Below, piece after piece: positions 8,868-15,725 of a DNA stretch of 19,678 nucleotides. Under the pieces are notes generated by a model. That model made no database searches. It had not been told where the DNA came from and saw nothing but the letters and a program-made list of their open reading frames with translations. The DNA comes from an uncultured Oscillospiraceae bacterium. Its GTDB lineage: Bacteria > Bacillota > Clostridia > Oscillospirales > Acutalibacteraceae. The DNA is taken from contig USCI01000046.1 of the NCBI GenBank assembly GCA_900553255.1, forward strand, positions 1 through 19,678, written 5' to 3'. Position 1 is the first letter of the stretch; each line of letters begins with the position of its first letter. Position numbers and translations under genes: made by a program.

Positions 8868-10144
8868 AAAAACAGGTGTTTACCGATGCGCACTCGGGCG
8901 AAAGCTGTGTGCGTATCGACCATCCCTCCGGGCTGCCGATTTTTGTCTGGAACAAGCCGGGCTACCGTTCGAGCTATGCGGTATTTGCCACCCGGTACGG
9001 CTCCATCGACACGGTGTTCCGCTGCCCGGGCGACAGTGCGGATACGCGGGTGCCGGCGGGCATCGCGCATTATCTCGAGCACAAGCTGTTTGAAAACGAG
9101 GACTGCAGCGCCTTTGCCCGCTATGCGGCGACCGGCGCCTCGGCAAACGCGTACACGAGTTTTGACCGCACCGCCTATCTGTTCACCACCAGCGGGCCGG
9201 TGGAGCCGCCGCTGGAGATCCTGCTGGATTTTGTGCGCAAGCCGTATTTCACCGAGGAAACGGTGCGCAAGGAGCAGGGGATTATCGGCCAGGAAATCCG
9301 TATGTGCGAGGATCAGCCGGCGCGGCAGGTGCTGTTTAACCTGCTGCGCGCCCTGTACCGGGAGCATCCGGTGAAGATCGATATTGCGGGAACGGTGGAA
9401 TCCATCGCACAGATCACCCCGGAGCTGCTGTACAGCTGCTACCGTACTTTCTACAATCTGAACAACATGGTGCTGGTGGTGGCCGGCAATGCGACGCCGG
9501 AGCAGGTGCTTGCGGTGGCGGACCGGCTGCTGCCGCCGTCGGACGGCGGCGAGCGGGTCAGGCGCGCGCTGCCGGAGGAGCCTGCGCAGGCGGTGCAGCC
9601 GTATATTGAGCAGGTGATGCCGGTGGCTTCGCCGCTGTTTTATCTGGGGTATAAGGTCCTCGCTGACGGCCGATGCCGCACGGCGGCGGAACTGGCGGCG
9701 GCCGATGTCCTGCTCGAGCTGATCGCCGGCCGTTCGTCGGCGCTGTATGCCCGCCTGATGGCGCAGGGGCTGATCAACGAGTCGTTTGACGCCGACCTGT
9801 TCGAGGGAGAGGGCTACGCCGCCTACCTGTTCGGCGGGGAATCGGCCGATCCGCAGGCGGCGAGCGAGGCCATCCGGGAGGAAATCCGGCGTGTGCGGCG
9901 CGACGGGATCGACCAAGCGGCCTTCGCCGCGGCGCGCAACGCGCTGTATGGCCGGCTGCTCCGCGCGCTCGACGACGTGGAAAACTGCGGCGACCAGCTG
10001 ATCGGTGCCTATTTTTATCAGCGAAATCCGTTCGATCTGCTTGACGCGGCGGCAGGTCTTGATATACAATCGGTGTATGACGCTCTGACCGACGGCTTTG
10101 CGGAGGAATCCGCGGCGCTGTCGGTGATACGGCCGGGCGGATGA
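8864..10144 (+). CDS. yfmH: M16 zinc metallopeptidase YfmH (EF-P modification-associated)
   Basis: A 426-aa M16 metallopeptidase, the active partner of the preceding YfmF. The inverted zinc motif is present as H69-YLE72-H73 in GIAHYLEHKLFE. A distal acidic ligand is expected about 76 residues further on, where E144 and E149 lie (GQEIRMCED). The C-terminal half carries the usual second M16 repeat, including the SSALYARLMAQGLINESF region. The start ATG 8864 overlaps the yfmF stop (ATGA), with GGAGGG at 8852-8857 as a good ribosome binding site, indicating translational coupling. In B. subtilis the orthologues YmfF/YmfH lie beside the reductase YmfI, which acts on EF-P; no ymfI or efp is visible here, and lgt and folD follow instead. 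Cytoplasmic location is inferred from the absence of a signal peptide. The exact peptide substrate is unknown. Confidence 0.9.
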   Translation: MKKQVFTDAHSGESCVRIDHPSGLPIFVWNKPGYRSSYAVFATRYGSIDTVFRCPGDSADTRVPAGIAHYLEHKLFENEDCSAFARYAATGASANAYTSFDRTAYLFTTSGPVEPPLEILLDFVRKPYFTEETVRKEQGIIGQEIRMCEDQPARQVLFNLLRALYREHPVKIDIAGTVESIAQITPELLYSCYRTFYNLNNMVLVVAGNATPEQVLAVADRLLPPSDGGERVRRALPEEPAQAVQPYIEQVMPVASPLFYLGYKVLADGRCRTAAELAAADVLLELIAGRSSALYARLMAQGLINESFDADLFEGEGYAAYLFGGESADPQAASEAIREEIRRVRRDGIDQAAFAAARNALYGRLLRALDDVENCGDQLIGAYFYQRNPFDLLDAAAGLDIQSVYDALTDGFAEESAALSVIRPGG

Positions 10145-10147
10145 CCG

Positions 10148-10169
10148 GCTCCCGCCGGACGGCGGGGGT
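10148..10169 (+). other. Intercistronic GC hairpin between yfmH and lgt
   Basis: A 9-bp stem including two G-U pairs (10148-10156 with 10161-10169), closed by the loop GGAC, starts just after the yfmH stop. No T run follows, so it is not a standard intrinsic terminator. It could be an mRNA processing or stability element, or a weak pause site. Confidence 0.45.
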
Positions 10170-10206
10170 ACATACAGTTTACGGCTTGAAAGGAATGGTC
10201 AGAAGC

Positions 10207-11316
10207 ATGGATTGGATTGCATTTCCCAAAATCGGCTGGCGGTTCAACATATCGGATGAGATTTTCCGCATTCCGCTCGGGGACAACAATTATTTTTCCC
10301 TCAAATGGTACGGCCTGATTATCGCTGTCGGCTTCCTGCTGGCGATCATCTACGCCTACAAGCGCGCGGATTATTTCAAAATCGACCGCGACCGCATGAT
10401 CGACGTCGTGCTGGTGTCTGCGCTGTTTGCGTTTGTGGGGGCGCGGCTGTATTATGTGCTGTTCTCGGGTGAGCTGGACAAGTATCTGGCGGATCCGCTG
10501 AGTATTCTCGCTGTCTGGGAAGGCGGGCTCGGGATTTACGGCGGCGTGATTTTTGCTTTCGGCACGGCGCTGTGGATGTGCCGGGTGCGCAAGGTCAACA
10601 CGCGCTCGATGTTTGACCTGGCATCGCTCGGTTTCCTGATCGGGCAGGGAATCGGCCGCTGGGGCAACTTTTTCAACCAGGAGGCCTATGGCTGCAACAC
10701 CGATCTGCCGTGGGGCATGACCGGGTCGAAAATTTCAGCGGGACAGAATCTGGGCACGGTGGATGTACCGGGCTTCGACCCGTCGCTGCCGGTGCATCCC
10801 ACCTTTCTGTATGAGTCGCTGTGGTGCCTGCTCGGGTTTGTGCTGCTGCACATCATTTCCAAGAAATTCTACAAATTCAAGGGCCAGATCTTTGCGATGT
10901 ATCTGATCTGGTACGGCGCCGGCCGCTTCTGGATCGAATCCCTGCGTACCGACAGCCTGTACCTCGGCACCATGCGGGTGTCCCAGCTGGTGGCGGTGCT
11001 GTCGGTGATCGGCGGCATCATCCTGCTGTTTGTCTTCAAGAGTTACGCCGAGCATCTGCCGAAGACGCTGGAGGTGGAGACGCAGGAGGACGAGCTGGTG
11101 CTCGTAGACGGTGAAGCGGCCGGGGACGGCGAAGCGGATACGGCTGATGAGGAAGCGGATGCCGCGGCGGAAGACGGCGGCGAGCCGGCGGAAGAGCAGG
11201 GCGAAACGGAAATTTCGCAGGAAGACGGGGTGGAAGAACCCCCTGCGGAAGAAAACACCGCGGAAGAACCCTCGGCGGACAGCGAAGGCACGGAAGACGA
11301 AGACAAAAAGGAATAA
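10207..11316 (+). CDS. lgt: Prolipoprotein diacylglyceryl transferase Lgt with an acidic C-terminal tail
   Basis: Lgt transfers the diacylglyceryl group of phosphatidylglycerol to the lipobox cysteine of prolipoproteins in the cytoplasmic membrane, the first step of lipoprotein maturation. The 369-aa product has the Lgt signature G150-RWGNFFNQEAYG (R151, N154, E159) and several hydrophobic segments: LIIAVGFLLAIIYAY, VLVSALFAFVGARLYYVLF, GGVIFAFGTALWM, LCLL-type helices and ISVIGG-type helices near the end. The last 82 residues are unusual: 36 are Asp or Glu, with almost no basic residues until the final KK. Most Lgt proteins end soon after the last helix, at about 260-300 aa. ATG 10207 was chosen; ATG 10195 abuts the purine run AAAGGA and is an alternative, and an ATG at 10141 overlaps the yfmH stop in the same frame. 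It is probably cotranscribed with the M16 pair and folD. Confidence 0.95.
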   Translation: MDWIAFPKIGWRFNISDEIFRIPLGDNNYFSLKWYGLIIAVGFLLAIIYAYKRADYFKIDRDRMIDVVLVSALFAFVGARLYYVLFSGELDKYLADPLSILAVWEGGLGIYGGVIFAFGTALWMCRVRKVNTRSMFDLASLGFLIGQGIGRWGNFFNQEAYGCNTDLPWGMTGSKISAGQNLGTVDVPGFDPSLPVHPTFLYESLWCLLGFVLLHIISKKFYKFKGQIFAMYLIWYGAGRFWIESLRTDSLYLGTMRVSQLVAVLSVIGGIILLFVFKSYAEHLPKTLEVETQEDELVLVDGEAAGDGEADTADEEADAAAEDGGEPAEEQGETEISQEDGVEEPPAEENTAEEPSADSEGTEDEDKKE

Positions 11317-11392
11317 ACGGAGCTGCTGCCGTCCACGCGCTTACAGTGTGGGCGGCATTGCTCCGGGCAAAAGGGAAAGGATGAGCGTTCAC

Positions 11393-12250
11393 ATGGCAGT
11401 TATCATTGACGGCAAGGCCGTATCGGCAAAGGTGCGCAGCGAGGTGGCGGAGGAAACCGCCCGGCTGAAGGAAAAGGGCATCGTGCCGGGCCTGGCGGTG
11501 ATTATTGTAGGCAACGACCCGGCCTCCCGGGTTTATGTCAATAACAAGAAAAAGGCCTGCGCGCAGGCCGGGATTTATTCGGAGGAATTTGCGCTGCCGG
11601 AGGACACCACACAGGACGAACTGCTGGCGCTGGTGGCGAGCCTCAACGGCCGCAGCGACATCAACGGGATCCTCTGCCAGCTCCCGCTGCCTGCGCACAT
11701 TGAGGATAAGGCGGTCATCGAGGCCATCTCCCCGCTCAAGGACGTGGATGCGTTCCATGCGGCGAATGTCGGCCACATCATGATCGGGGATTACACCTTC
11801 CTGCCGTGCACGCCGGCCGGCGTGATGGAGCTGCTGCATGCGGCGGGGGTGAGCGTCGCGGGCAAATCCTGCGTGGTGGTCGGCCGGAGCAATATTGTCG
11901 GCAAGCCGATGGCGATGCTGCTGCTGCATGAAAACGGTACGGTGACCATCTGCCATTCCCGCACCGAAAACCTCCGGGAGGTCTGTGCCCGTGCGGACAT
12001 CCTGGTGGCGGCGGTGGGCAAGGCCAAGTTTATTACGGCGGATATGGTCAAGCTGGGAGCGGCCGTAATCGACGTCGGCATGAACCGCGACGAAAACGGC
12101 AAGCTTTGCGGCGATGTTGATTTTGACGAGGTATCCAAGGTGGCCGGGTATATTACGCCGGTGCCCGGAGGAGTTGGGCCGATGACCATTTCCATGCTGC
12201 TGAAAAACACGGTGCGTGCAGCCGAGCTGCAGAACGCCCTCCTGATCTGA
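11393..12250 (+). CDS. folD: FolD, bifunctional methylenetetrahydrofolate dehydrogenase/cyclohydrolase
   Basis: A 285-aa cytoplasmic enzyme that oxidises 5,10-methylene-THF with NADP+ and hydrolyses 5,10-methenyl-THF to 10-formyl-THF, supplying purine and formyl-Met synthesis. Family motifs are seen in order: the N-terminal IIDGKAV, the substrate site SRVYVNNKKKAC with the catalytic Tyr/Lys pair, GILCQLPLP (Gln), SPLKDVDAFH, the Rossmann motif VVVGRSNIVGKPMAMLL, and PVPGGVGPMTISMLLKNT near the C-terminus. Length is normal for FolD (about 285 aa). The usual KDVDGF reads KDVDAF here, a mild change. ATG 11393 gives the typical family N-terminus (MAVIIDG); ATG 11381 in the same frame, with AAGGG 5 nt upstream, would add MSVH and is nearly as likely. 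It is the last gene of the yfmF-yfmH-lgt-folD cluster and is followed by a strong terminator. Confidence 0.97.
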   Translation: MAVIIDGKAVSAKVRSEVAEETARLKEKGIVPGLAVIIVGNDPASRVYVNNKKKACAQAGIYSEEFALPEDTTQDELLALVASLNGRSDINGILCQLPLPAHIEDKAVIEAISPLKDVDAFHAANVGHIMIGDYTFLPCTPAGVMELLHAAGVSVAGKSCVVVGRSNIVGKPMAMLLLHENGTVTICHSRTENLREVCARADILVAAVGKAKFITADMVKLGAAVIDVGMNRDENGKLCGDVDFDEVSKVAGYITPVPGGVGPMTISMLLKNTVRAAELQNALLI

Positions 12251-12264
12251 GAAGCGATGCATCT

Positions 12265-12301
12265 GCCCCCGACCGGTCAGCCCGGTCGGGGGCCTTTGTC
12301 T
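12265..12301 (+). terminator. Intrinsic terminator after folD
   Basis: A perfect 12-bp stem pairs 12265-12276 (GCCCCCGACCGG) with 12282-12293 around a 5-nt loop and is followed by CTTTGTCTTT. It ends the folD operon and isolates the lytic transglycosylase gene. Confidence 0.9.
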
Positions 12302-12319
12302 TTGGCTGCGGGAACGACA

Positions 12320-12350
12320 GGAATAAATTGCCAGAAACAGGGCCATACTT
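12320..12350 (+). promoter_or_regulatory. Candidate forespore sigma-G-type promoter for the lytic transglycosylase
   Basis: GGAATA (12320-12325), then 18 bp, then CATACTT (12344-12350). Bacillus sigma-G promoters are roughly (T)GAATA, 17-18 bp, CATACTA, so the match is 5 of 6 and 6 of 7. No acceptable sigma-A pair is seen in this gap: TTGCCA at 12328 has no -10 at the right distance. The start would fall near 12357, about 25 nt before the gene. Confidence 0.5.
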
Positions 12351-12381
12351 ACCGACAAGCTAAGGGAAAGGGAGTATGGTG

Positions 12382-13035
12382 ATGTATAAACAGATCTGTG
12401 GTCTGCTGCTTACAGTTGCGGCGCTGTCATTTTGTTTTCTGGCCGTGAAAGCGGAAAGTGTCGATCCGGCGGAGCCGGAGGACTGTCCTGCCGTTGAACA
12501 GGCTGCGGTACCGGCCGTTGCGGTGGTTCAGCCGCCGGCACAGCCGGACCCGCCGGCCGCGCCGGCAGGCGATAAGGAACCGGAAGCATGTTTCTACCTG
12601 GAGGAACTGCCGCTGGCGGAGGAACTGCAGGCGCATACGTGGAAGCTCTGCCAGGAAGAAGGGATCGACTACGCGCTGGTTCTGGCGCTGATGTATCAGG
12701 AGAGCCGCTTTCAGACCGACGTGACCGGACATAACGCCAACGGGACCACCGACGGCGGGCTGATGCAGCTTAACAGCCGGTATGCGGACTATTTGTGCGA
12801 GCGCTTCGGCGTGGAGGATCTCCGTGATCCCTACCAGAATATCGAGGCAGGGGTTCGCCTGCTGGCCTCCTACATCCGCCCCTACGGCGAACACGACGCC
12901 CTGCTGGCTTATCACATGGGGGAAGGCACTATGCTGTCCCTGAAGGAGAGCGGGCAGGAAACCACCGCTTACGCCCAGGCGATTCTGCAAAAGCGCGGGG
13001 AATACCGTGCGGTGCTGGATGCCCTGCAGGGATAA
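12382..13035 (+). CDS. Secreted lytic transglycosylase, SLT (family 1-like) domain
   Basis: A 217-aa protein expected to cleave the MurNAc-GlcNAc bond of peptidoglycan, forming 1,6-anhydroMurNAc ends. An N-terminal signal sequence (residues about 5-24, GLLLTVAALSFCFLAVKA) with a plausible cleavage site after Ala24 is followed by a Pro/Ala/Glu-rich linker to about residue 65, then the SLT domain. Catalytic E107 lies in MYQESRF, followed by DGGLMQLN and DPYQNIEAGVRLLASYI, all typical of Slt/LytB-like folds. The LSFC stretch is not a good lipobox because Phe precedes the Cys. ATG 12382 was preferred over ATG 12376 because the purine-rich AGGGAG (12369-12374) is 7 nt from it and only 1 nt from the other. 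It is probably monocistronic, with the folD terminator upstream and a separate promoter downstream. A sporulation or germination role is suggested only by the sigma-G-like promoter. Confidence 0.9.
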   Translation: MYKQICGLLLTVAALSFCFLAVKAESVDPAEPEDCPAVEQAAVPAVAVVQPPAQPDPPAAPAGDKEPEACFYLEELPLAEELQAHTWKLCQEEGIDYALVLALMYQESRFQTDVTGHNANGTTDGGLMQLNSRYADYLCERFGVEDLRDPYQNIEAGVRLLASYIRPYGEHDALLAYHMGEGTMLSLKESGQETTAYAQAILQKRGEYRAVLDALQG

Positions 13036-13095
13036 GCGGTCAAAGCGGGAATCAATGCGGATCAGACGGTTTTGTCACTCTGTATGCGTAATATA

Positions 13096-13124
13096 TTGAA
13101 CAAATAAGCCGGTTATGGTATACT
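13096..13124 (+). promoter_or_regulatory. Strong sigma-A promoter for the GT4-plsC operon
   Basis: TTGAAC (13096-13101), a 17-bp spacer, then TATACT (13119-13124) preceded directly by TGG, an extended -10. The predicted start near 13131 gives a leader of about 84 nt. No convincing terminator for the upstream gene is seen between 13036 and 13095. Confidence 0.85.
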
Positions 13125-13214
13125 ATCTGACATATCCTTATGTGGTTGAGTGGTCAAATTCTATCGGTTTGGAGGGGCTCTCCCGATTCGTTTTGAGAAA
13201 GAGGGAGCGATGCA

Positions 13215-14363
13215 ATGAAAATTCTTCTGGTTATCGATCAGTTTGGTGACGCCAACAATGGCACGACCATATCGGCCATGCGGTTTGCCGATATGCTCAA
13301 ACAGCATGGCCACGATGTGCGGGTGGTCAGCACCGGCGAAGAGGAAGAGGGAAAATATGTCGTCCGGGAATGGCATGTGCCCTTTTTCGACCGGATTATC
13401 AAGGAGCAGGGCATGGCGTTTGCCCGGCCGGACAGGGTGTTGCTGGAGGAAGCGATCCGCAATGTCGATGTCGTGCATTTCCTGATGCCGTTTGCCCTGT
13501 CGATGGAGGGGCGGAAAATCGCGGAACGCCTGGGCGTTCCGCATACCGCCGCATTTCATGTGCAGCCGGAAAACATAACCTACACCATCGGCATGGGAAA
13601 ATGGACCGGGCTGAATACGGCCATATACCGCGGGTTCCGCGATCTGTTCTACAATCATTTCCGGCACATCCACTGTCCGAGCAATTTCATTGCCGGCGAG
13701 CTGAAAAAGAACGGGTATACCGCCGAGCTGCACGTGATTTCGAATGGCATCGACGGCGATTTTGTTTACCGGAAGGCGGAGAAATCGCCCGAGCTCGCGG
13801 GCAAATTTGTTATCCTGAACATCGGCCGTTTTTCCAATGAAAAGCGGCAGGATATCCTCATTGAGGCGGCGGCAAAGTCGAAATATGCCGACCGGATCCA
13901 GCTGGTGTTTGCCGGCCAGGGGCCGAATCAGAAAAAATACGAGCAGCTTTCCGAAAAGCTTCCGCATGCGCCGATCATGCGCTTTTTTGCCAAAGCCGGG
14001 CTGATGGATATGATGGCGATGAGCGACCTGTATGTGCATGCGGCGGACGCCGAAATCGAGGCGATCTCCTGCATGGAGGCTTTCGCGAGCGGCCTCGTGC
14101 CGGTGATTGCCAACAGCCCGAAATCCGCGACCCCGCAGTTCGCGCTCGATGAACGCAGTTTATTTGCGGCAGGGGACAGCGATGATTTGGCGCGGAAGAT
14201 CGACTACTGGATGGAGCATGAGGACGAGCGCCGGGAAATGGAGAAGCGCTATGCCGAGCACGGCAGGCAGTACAGTTTGGATCACTGTGTGAGGCAGATT
14301 GAAGAGATGTTCCTCCAGGAGATCCGTGAAAAAGAAGGAGAAAGGCAATATGCGGCCCACTGA
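13215..14363 (+). CDS. GT4-family glycosyltransferase (GT-B fold)
   Basis: A 382-aa retaining glycosyltransferase of the GT4 type, probably peripheral to the cytoplasmic membrane. It starts with MKILLVIDQFGDANNGTTIS (the N-terminal Rossmann region with the glycine/asparagine loop typical of lipid- and polysaccharide-directed GT4 enzymes). The C-terminal half starts near VILNIGRFSNEKRQDILI, with the nucleotide-sugar E-x7-E motif at E280 and E288 (EIEAISCMEAFASG). No membrane span is evident. The ribosome binding site GAGGGAG (13201-13207) is 7 nt from ATG 13215. The two-codon frame ATGCAATGA at 13210 ends on top of this start. The gene overlaps the next one, a PlsC-type acyltransferase, by 14 nt, so glucosylation of diacylglycerol or another lipid acceptor is a reasonable inference. 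Acceptor and sugar cannot be read from the sequence. Confidence 0.88.
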   Translation: MKILLVIDQFGDANNGTTISAMRFADMLKQHGHDVRVVSTGEEEEGKYVVREWHVPFFDRIIKEQGMAFARPDRVLLEEAIRNVDVVHFLMPFALSMEGRKIAERLGVPHTAAFHVQPENITYTIGMGKWTGLNTAIYRGFRDLFYNHFRHIHCPSNFIAGELKKNGYTAELHVISNGIDGDFVYRKAEKSPELAGKFVILNIGRFSNEKRQDILIEAAAKSKYADRIQLVFAGQGPNQKKYEQLSEKLPHAPIMRFFAKAGLMDMMAMSDLYVHAADAEIEAISCMEAFASGLVPVIANSPKSATPQFALDERSLFAAGDSDDLARKIDYWMEHEDERREMEKRYAEHGRQYSLDHCVRQIEEMFLQEIREKEGERQYAAH

Positions 14364-15153
14364 TGCGGTTTATCCGGAAGACACCGAGCAGGAGACTGTG
14401 AGTGCCGCACCGGAAATAACCGAGTCGGTTGTCCATATGTGGACCCCTCTGCATCTGGAGGTGGATACCGACTATGCATTTGTGCCGGAGGGGGCAGGGT
14501 TTAACTGTGCGAGCCACTGGCTGAAAAATTTCGCATACTGGTTTCTGCCGCGCTATAACCGCTTTATGTTTGGCTTGGAGATCACCGGCCAGGAAAATCT
14601 TCAGGGCATTACCGGCGGCGCGGTAACCATCTGCAACCATGTGCATATTCTCGACTGCAGTATGGTGGCCAGCGCGTGGGAAAACCGCCGCAGGCCCTAT
14701 TTTCCCACCCTCAAATCCAATTTTGAGATCCCCGGTATCCGGCATCTGGTCCGGCTGCTCGGCGGCGTGCCGATTCCGACGACAGCGCACGCCATGGGGG
14801 CGTTTGCGCAGGCGGTGCAAGACCTGCTGGAGCAGGGCGAGGTGGTTCATCTGTTTCCGGAAGGGATCCTGGCACCGTATTATGACGGCGTGCGAGAATT
14901 CCACCGCGGGGCGTTCACCTTTGCCTGCGAAAGCCAGGTGCCGGTCATCCCCTTTGTGATCTCCTATCGTCCGGTGCCGCCGGACCGACCGTTTCACAAA
15001 AAGCCGTATCTCCACCTGCATGTGATGCCGCCGGTCTATCCGCGGGCTGGCGTGAACCGCCGCGAAGAGAGCGAGCGGCTGCGCACGCTGTGCATGGAGC
15101 AGATGCGCAGGCAGTATGCGCTGGATATGCAGGCACAAAACGGGATGCTGTAA
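14350..15153 (+). CDS. plsC: 1-acyl-sn-glycerol-3-phosphate acyltransferase-like protein (PlsC family)
   Basis: A 267-aa acyltransferase of the LPLAT/PlsC family, which acylates lysophosphatidic acid to phosphatidic acid at the membrane. The catalytic motif NH-x4-D is seen as H97-VHILD102 (CNHVHILD), and the second motif as F169-PEGI (the usual form is FPEGTR), followed by EFHRGAF, which matches the glycerolipid-binding block. The first 50 or so residues are polar and acidic and lack a clear membrane span. ATG 14350 was chosen because AAGGAG (14335-14340) lies 9 nt upstream. The gene starts inside the end of the glycosyltransferase gene, a coupled arrangement that suggests a shared lipid pathway. 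A strong terminator follows at once. PlsC proper versus another lipid acyltransferase (for example one acting on a glycolipid) cannot be settled here. Confidence 0.88.
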   Translation: MRPTDAVYPEDTEQETVSAAPEITESVVHMWTPLHLEVDTDYAFVPEGAGFNCASHWLKNFAYWFLPRYNRFMFGLEITGQENLQGITGGAVTICNHVHILDCSMVASAWENRRRPYFPTLKSNFEIPGIRHLVRLLGGVPIPTTAHAMGAFAQAVQDLLEQGEVVHLFPEGILAPYYDGVREFHRGAFTFACESQVPVIPFVISYRPVPPDRPFHKKPYLHLHVMPPVYPRAGVNRREESERLRTLCMEQMRRQYALDMQAQNGML

Positions 15154-15197
15154 AAAAACGTCCGCGTCAGGCTACTCTCCTGACGCGGACGTTTTTT
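15152..15197. terminator. Bidirectional terminator between plsC and the AbrB-family gene
   Basis: A 12-bp perfect stem (15159-15170 with 15180-15191) and a 9-nt loop are flanked by seven A on the left (15152-15158) and six T on the right (15192-15197). It therefore works for both converging genes. Its A run includes the end of the plsC stop codon. Confidence 0.95.
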
Positions 15198-15212
15198 CTG
15201 TTGGTCTGTGGT

Positions 15213-15464
15213 TCAGCCCTGCATTTTGTTGGAGATGTCCCGGGCGCAGGAGGGGCAGATATTTCTGCCCTTGTACGTGGAGACATCCTTGACGTTTCCG
15301 CAGAAAATACAGGCCGGCTGATATTTCTTCAGCACAATCGTATTGTCTTCCGTAAAGATTTCCAGCGAGTCCCCATCGCTGATTTCCAGCGTCCGGCGGA
15401 GTTCAATCGGAAGCACCACACGCCCCAGTTCGTCGATTCTTCTTACAATCCCTGTTGATTTCAT
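15213..15464 (-). CDS. AbrB/MazE/SpoVT-family transcriptional regulator with C-terminal Cys4 motif
   Basis: An 83-aa transition-state-type DNA-binding protein. Residues 1-50 form the swapped-hairpin AbrB domain: MKSTGIVRRIDELGRVVLP is very close to the Bacillus AbrB/SpoVT start, and LEI-x-DGDSLEIF follows. The C-terminal part has C52-x2-C55 and C70-x2-C73, a zinc-ribbon-like arrangement that replaces the usual AbrB multimerisation tail and the GAF domain of SpoVT. The start ATG (complement of 15462-15464) has GGAGGG 6 nt upstream on the minus strand. It is the only minus-strand gene, convergent with plsC and divergent from spmA, and has its own promoter. A role in the growth-to-sporulation transition is inferred from the family and the neighbouring spmAB. 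Confidence 0.92.
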   Translation of the reverse strand: MKSTGIVRRIDELGRVVLPIELRRTLEISDGDSLEIFTEDNTIVLKKYQPACIFCGNVKDVSTYKGRNICPSCARDISNKMQG

Positions 15465-15532
15465 TGCTATCCCTCCAAATTTCCATAACAGTACAATACT
15501 GCAACACTTTTCTTCGCAATTTGACAGACATA

Positions 15533-15561
15533 ATATTACCAAATCAGGCGGTAAATGTCAA
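15533..15561 (-). promoter_or_regulatory. Consensus sigma-A promoter of the AbrB-family gene
   Basis: On the minus strand: TTGACA (complement of 15556-15561), a 17-bp spacer, then TAATAT (complement of 15533-15538), preceded by TGG. The predicted start near 15526 leaves a leader of about 60 nt. This is one of the strongest promoters in the window. Confidence 0.88.
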
Positions 15562-15714
15562 TTAGCTGGCAAGAAATATTCACAATTTATTTTTATATTT
15601 ATTGTTCACCCTACACAGTTCTACTTTTTACCGCAAAAAAACCCTCTTTCTGAGGAAAAGCCCCTAAATGCGGATAAACACAGGCTTTTCCGGTTATGCG
15701 CAGGGGGACGGGTG

Positions 15715-15722
15715 CATATACT
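15715..15722 (+). promoter_or_regulatory. Candidate sigma-E-type -10 element upstream of spmA
   Basis: CATATACT fits the Bacillus sigma-E -10 pattern CATAYAMT exactly. The -35 is weak: only an ATG (15696-15698) lies 16 bp upstream where ATA is expected. Bacillus spmAB is sigma-E dependent, which makes the call plausible. The region 15562-15714 upstream is AT-rich with no gene that I can support. Confidence 0.4.
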
Positions 15723-15725
15723 GTA

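Noticed and set aside
10141..10206. lgt start at ATG 10141 overlapping the yfmH stop
   Set aside because: It would add 22 basic residues not expected in Lgt and encode through the intercistronic hairpin, with only a poor ribosome site upstream.
12328..12349. Sigma-A promoter TTGCCA / CATACT upstream of the lytic transglycosylase
   Set aside because: The spacing is only 10 bp, too short for sigma-A.
15521..15526. Plus-strand TTGACA as a -35 for spmA
   Set aside because: No -10 hexamer lies 16-18 bp downstream; the AT-rich TAATAT nearby belongs to the minus-strand promoter.
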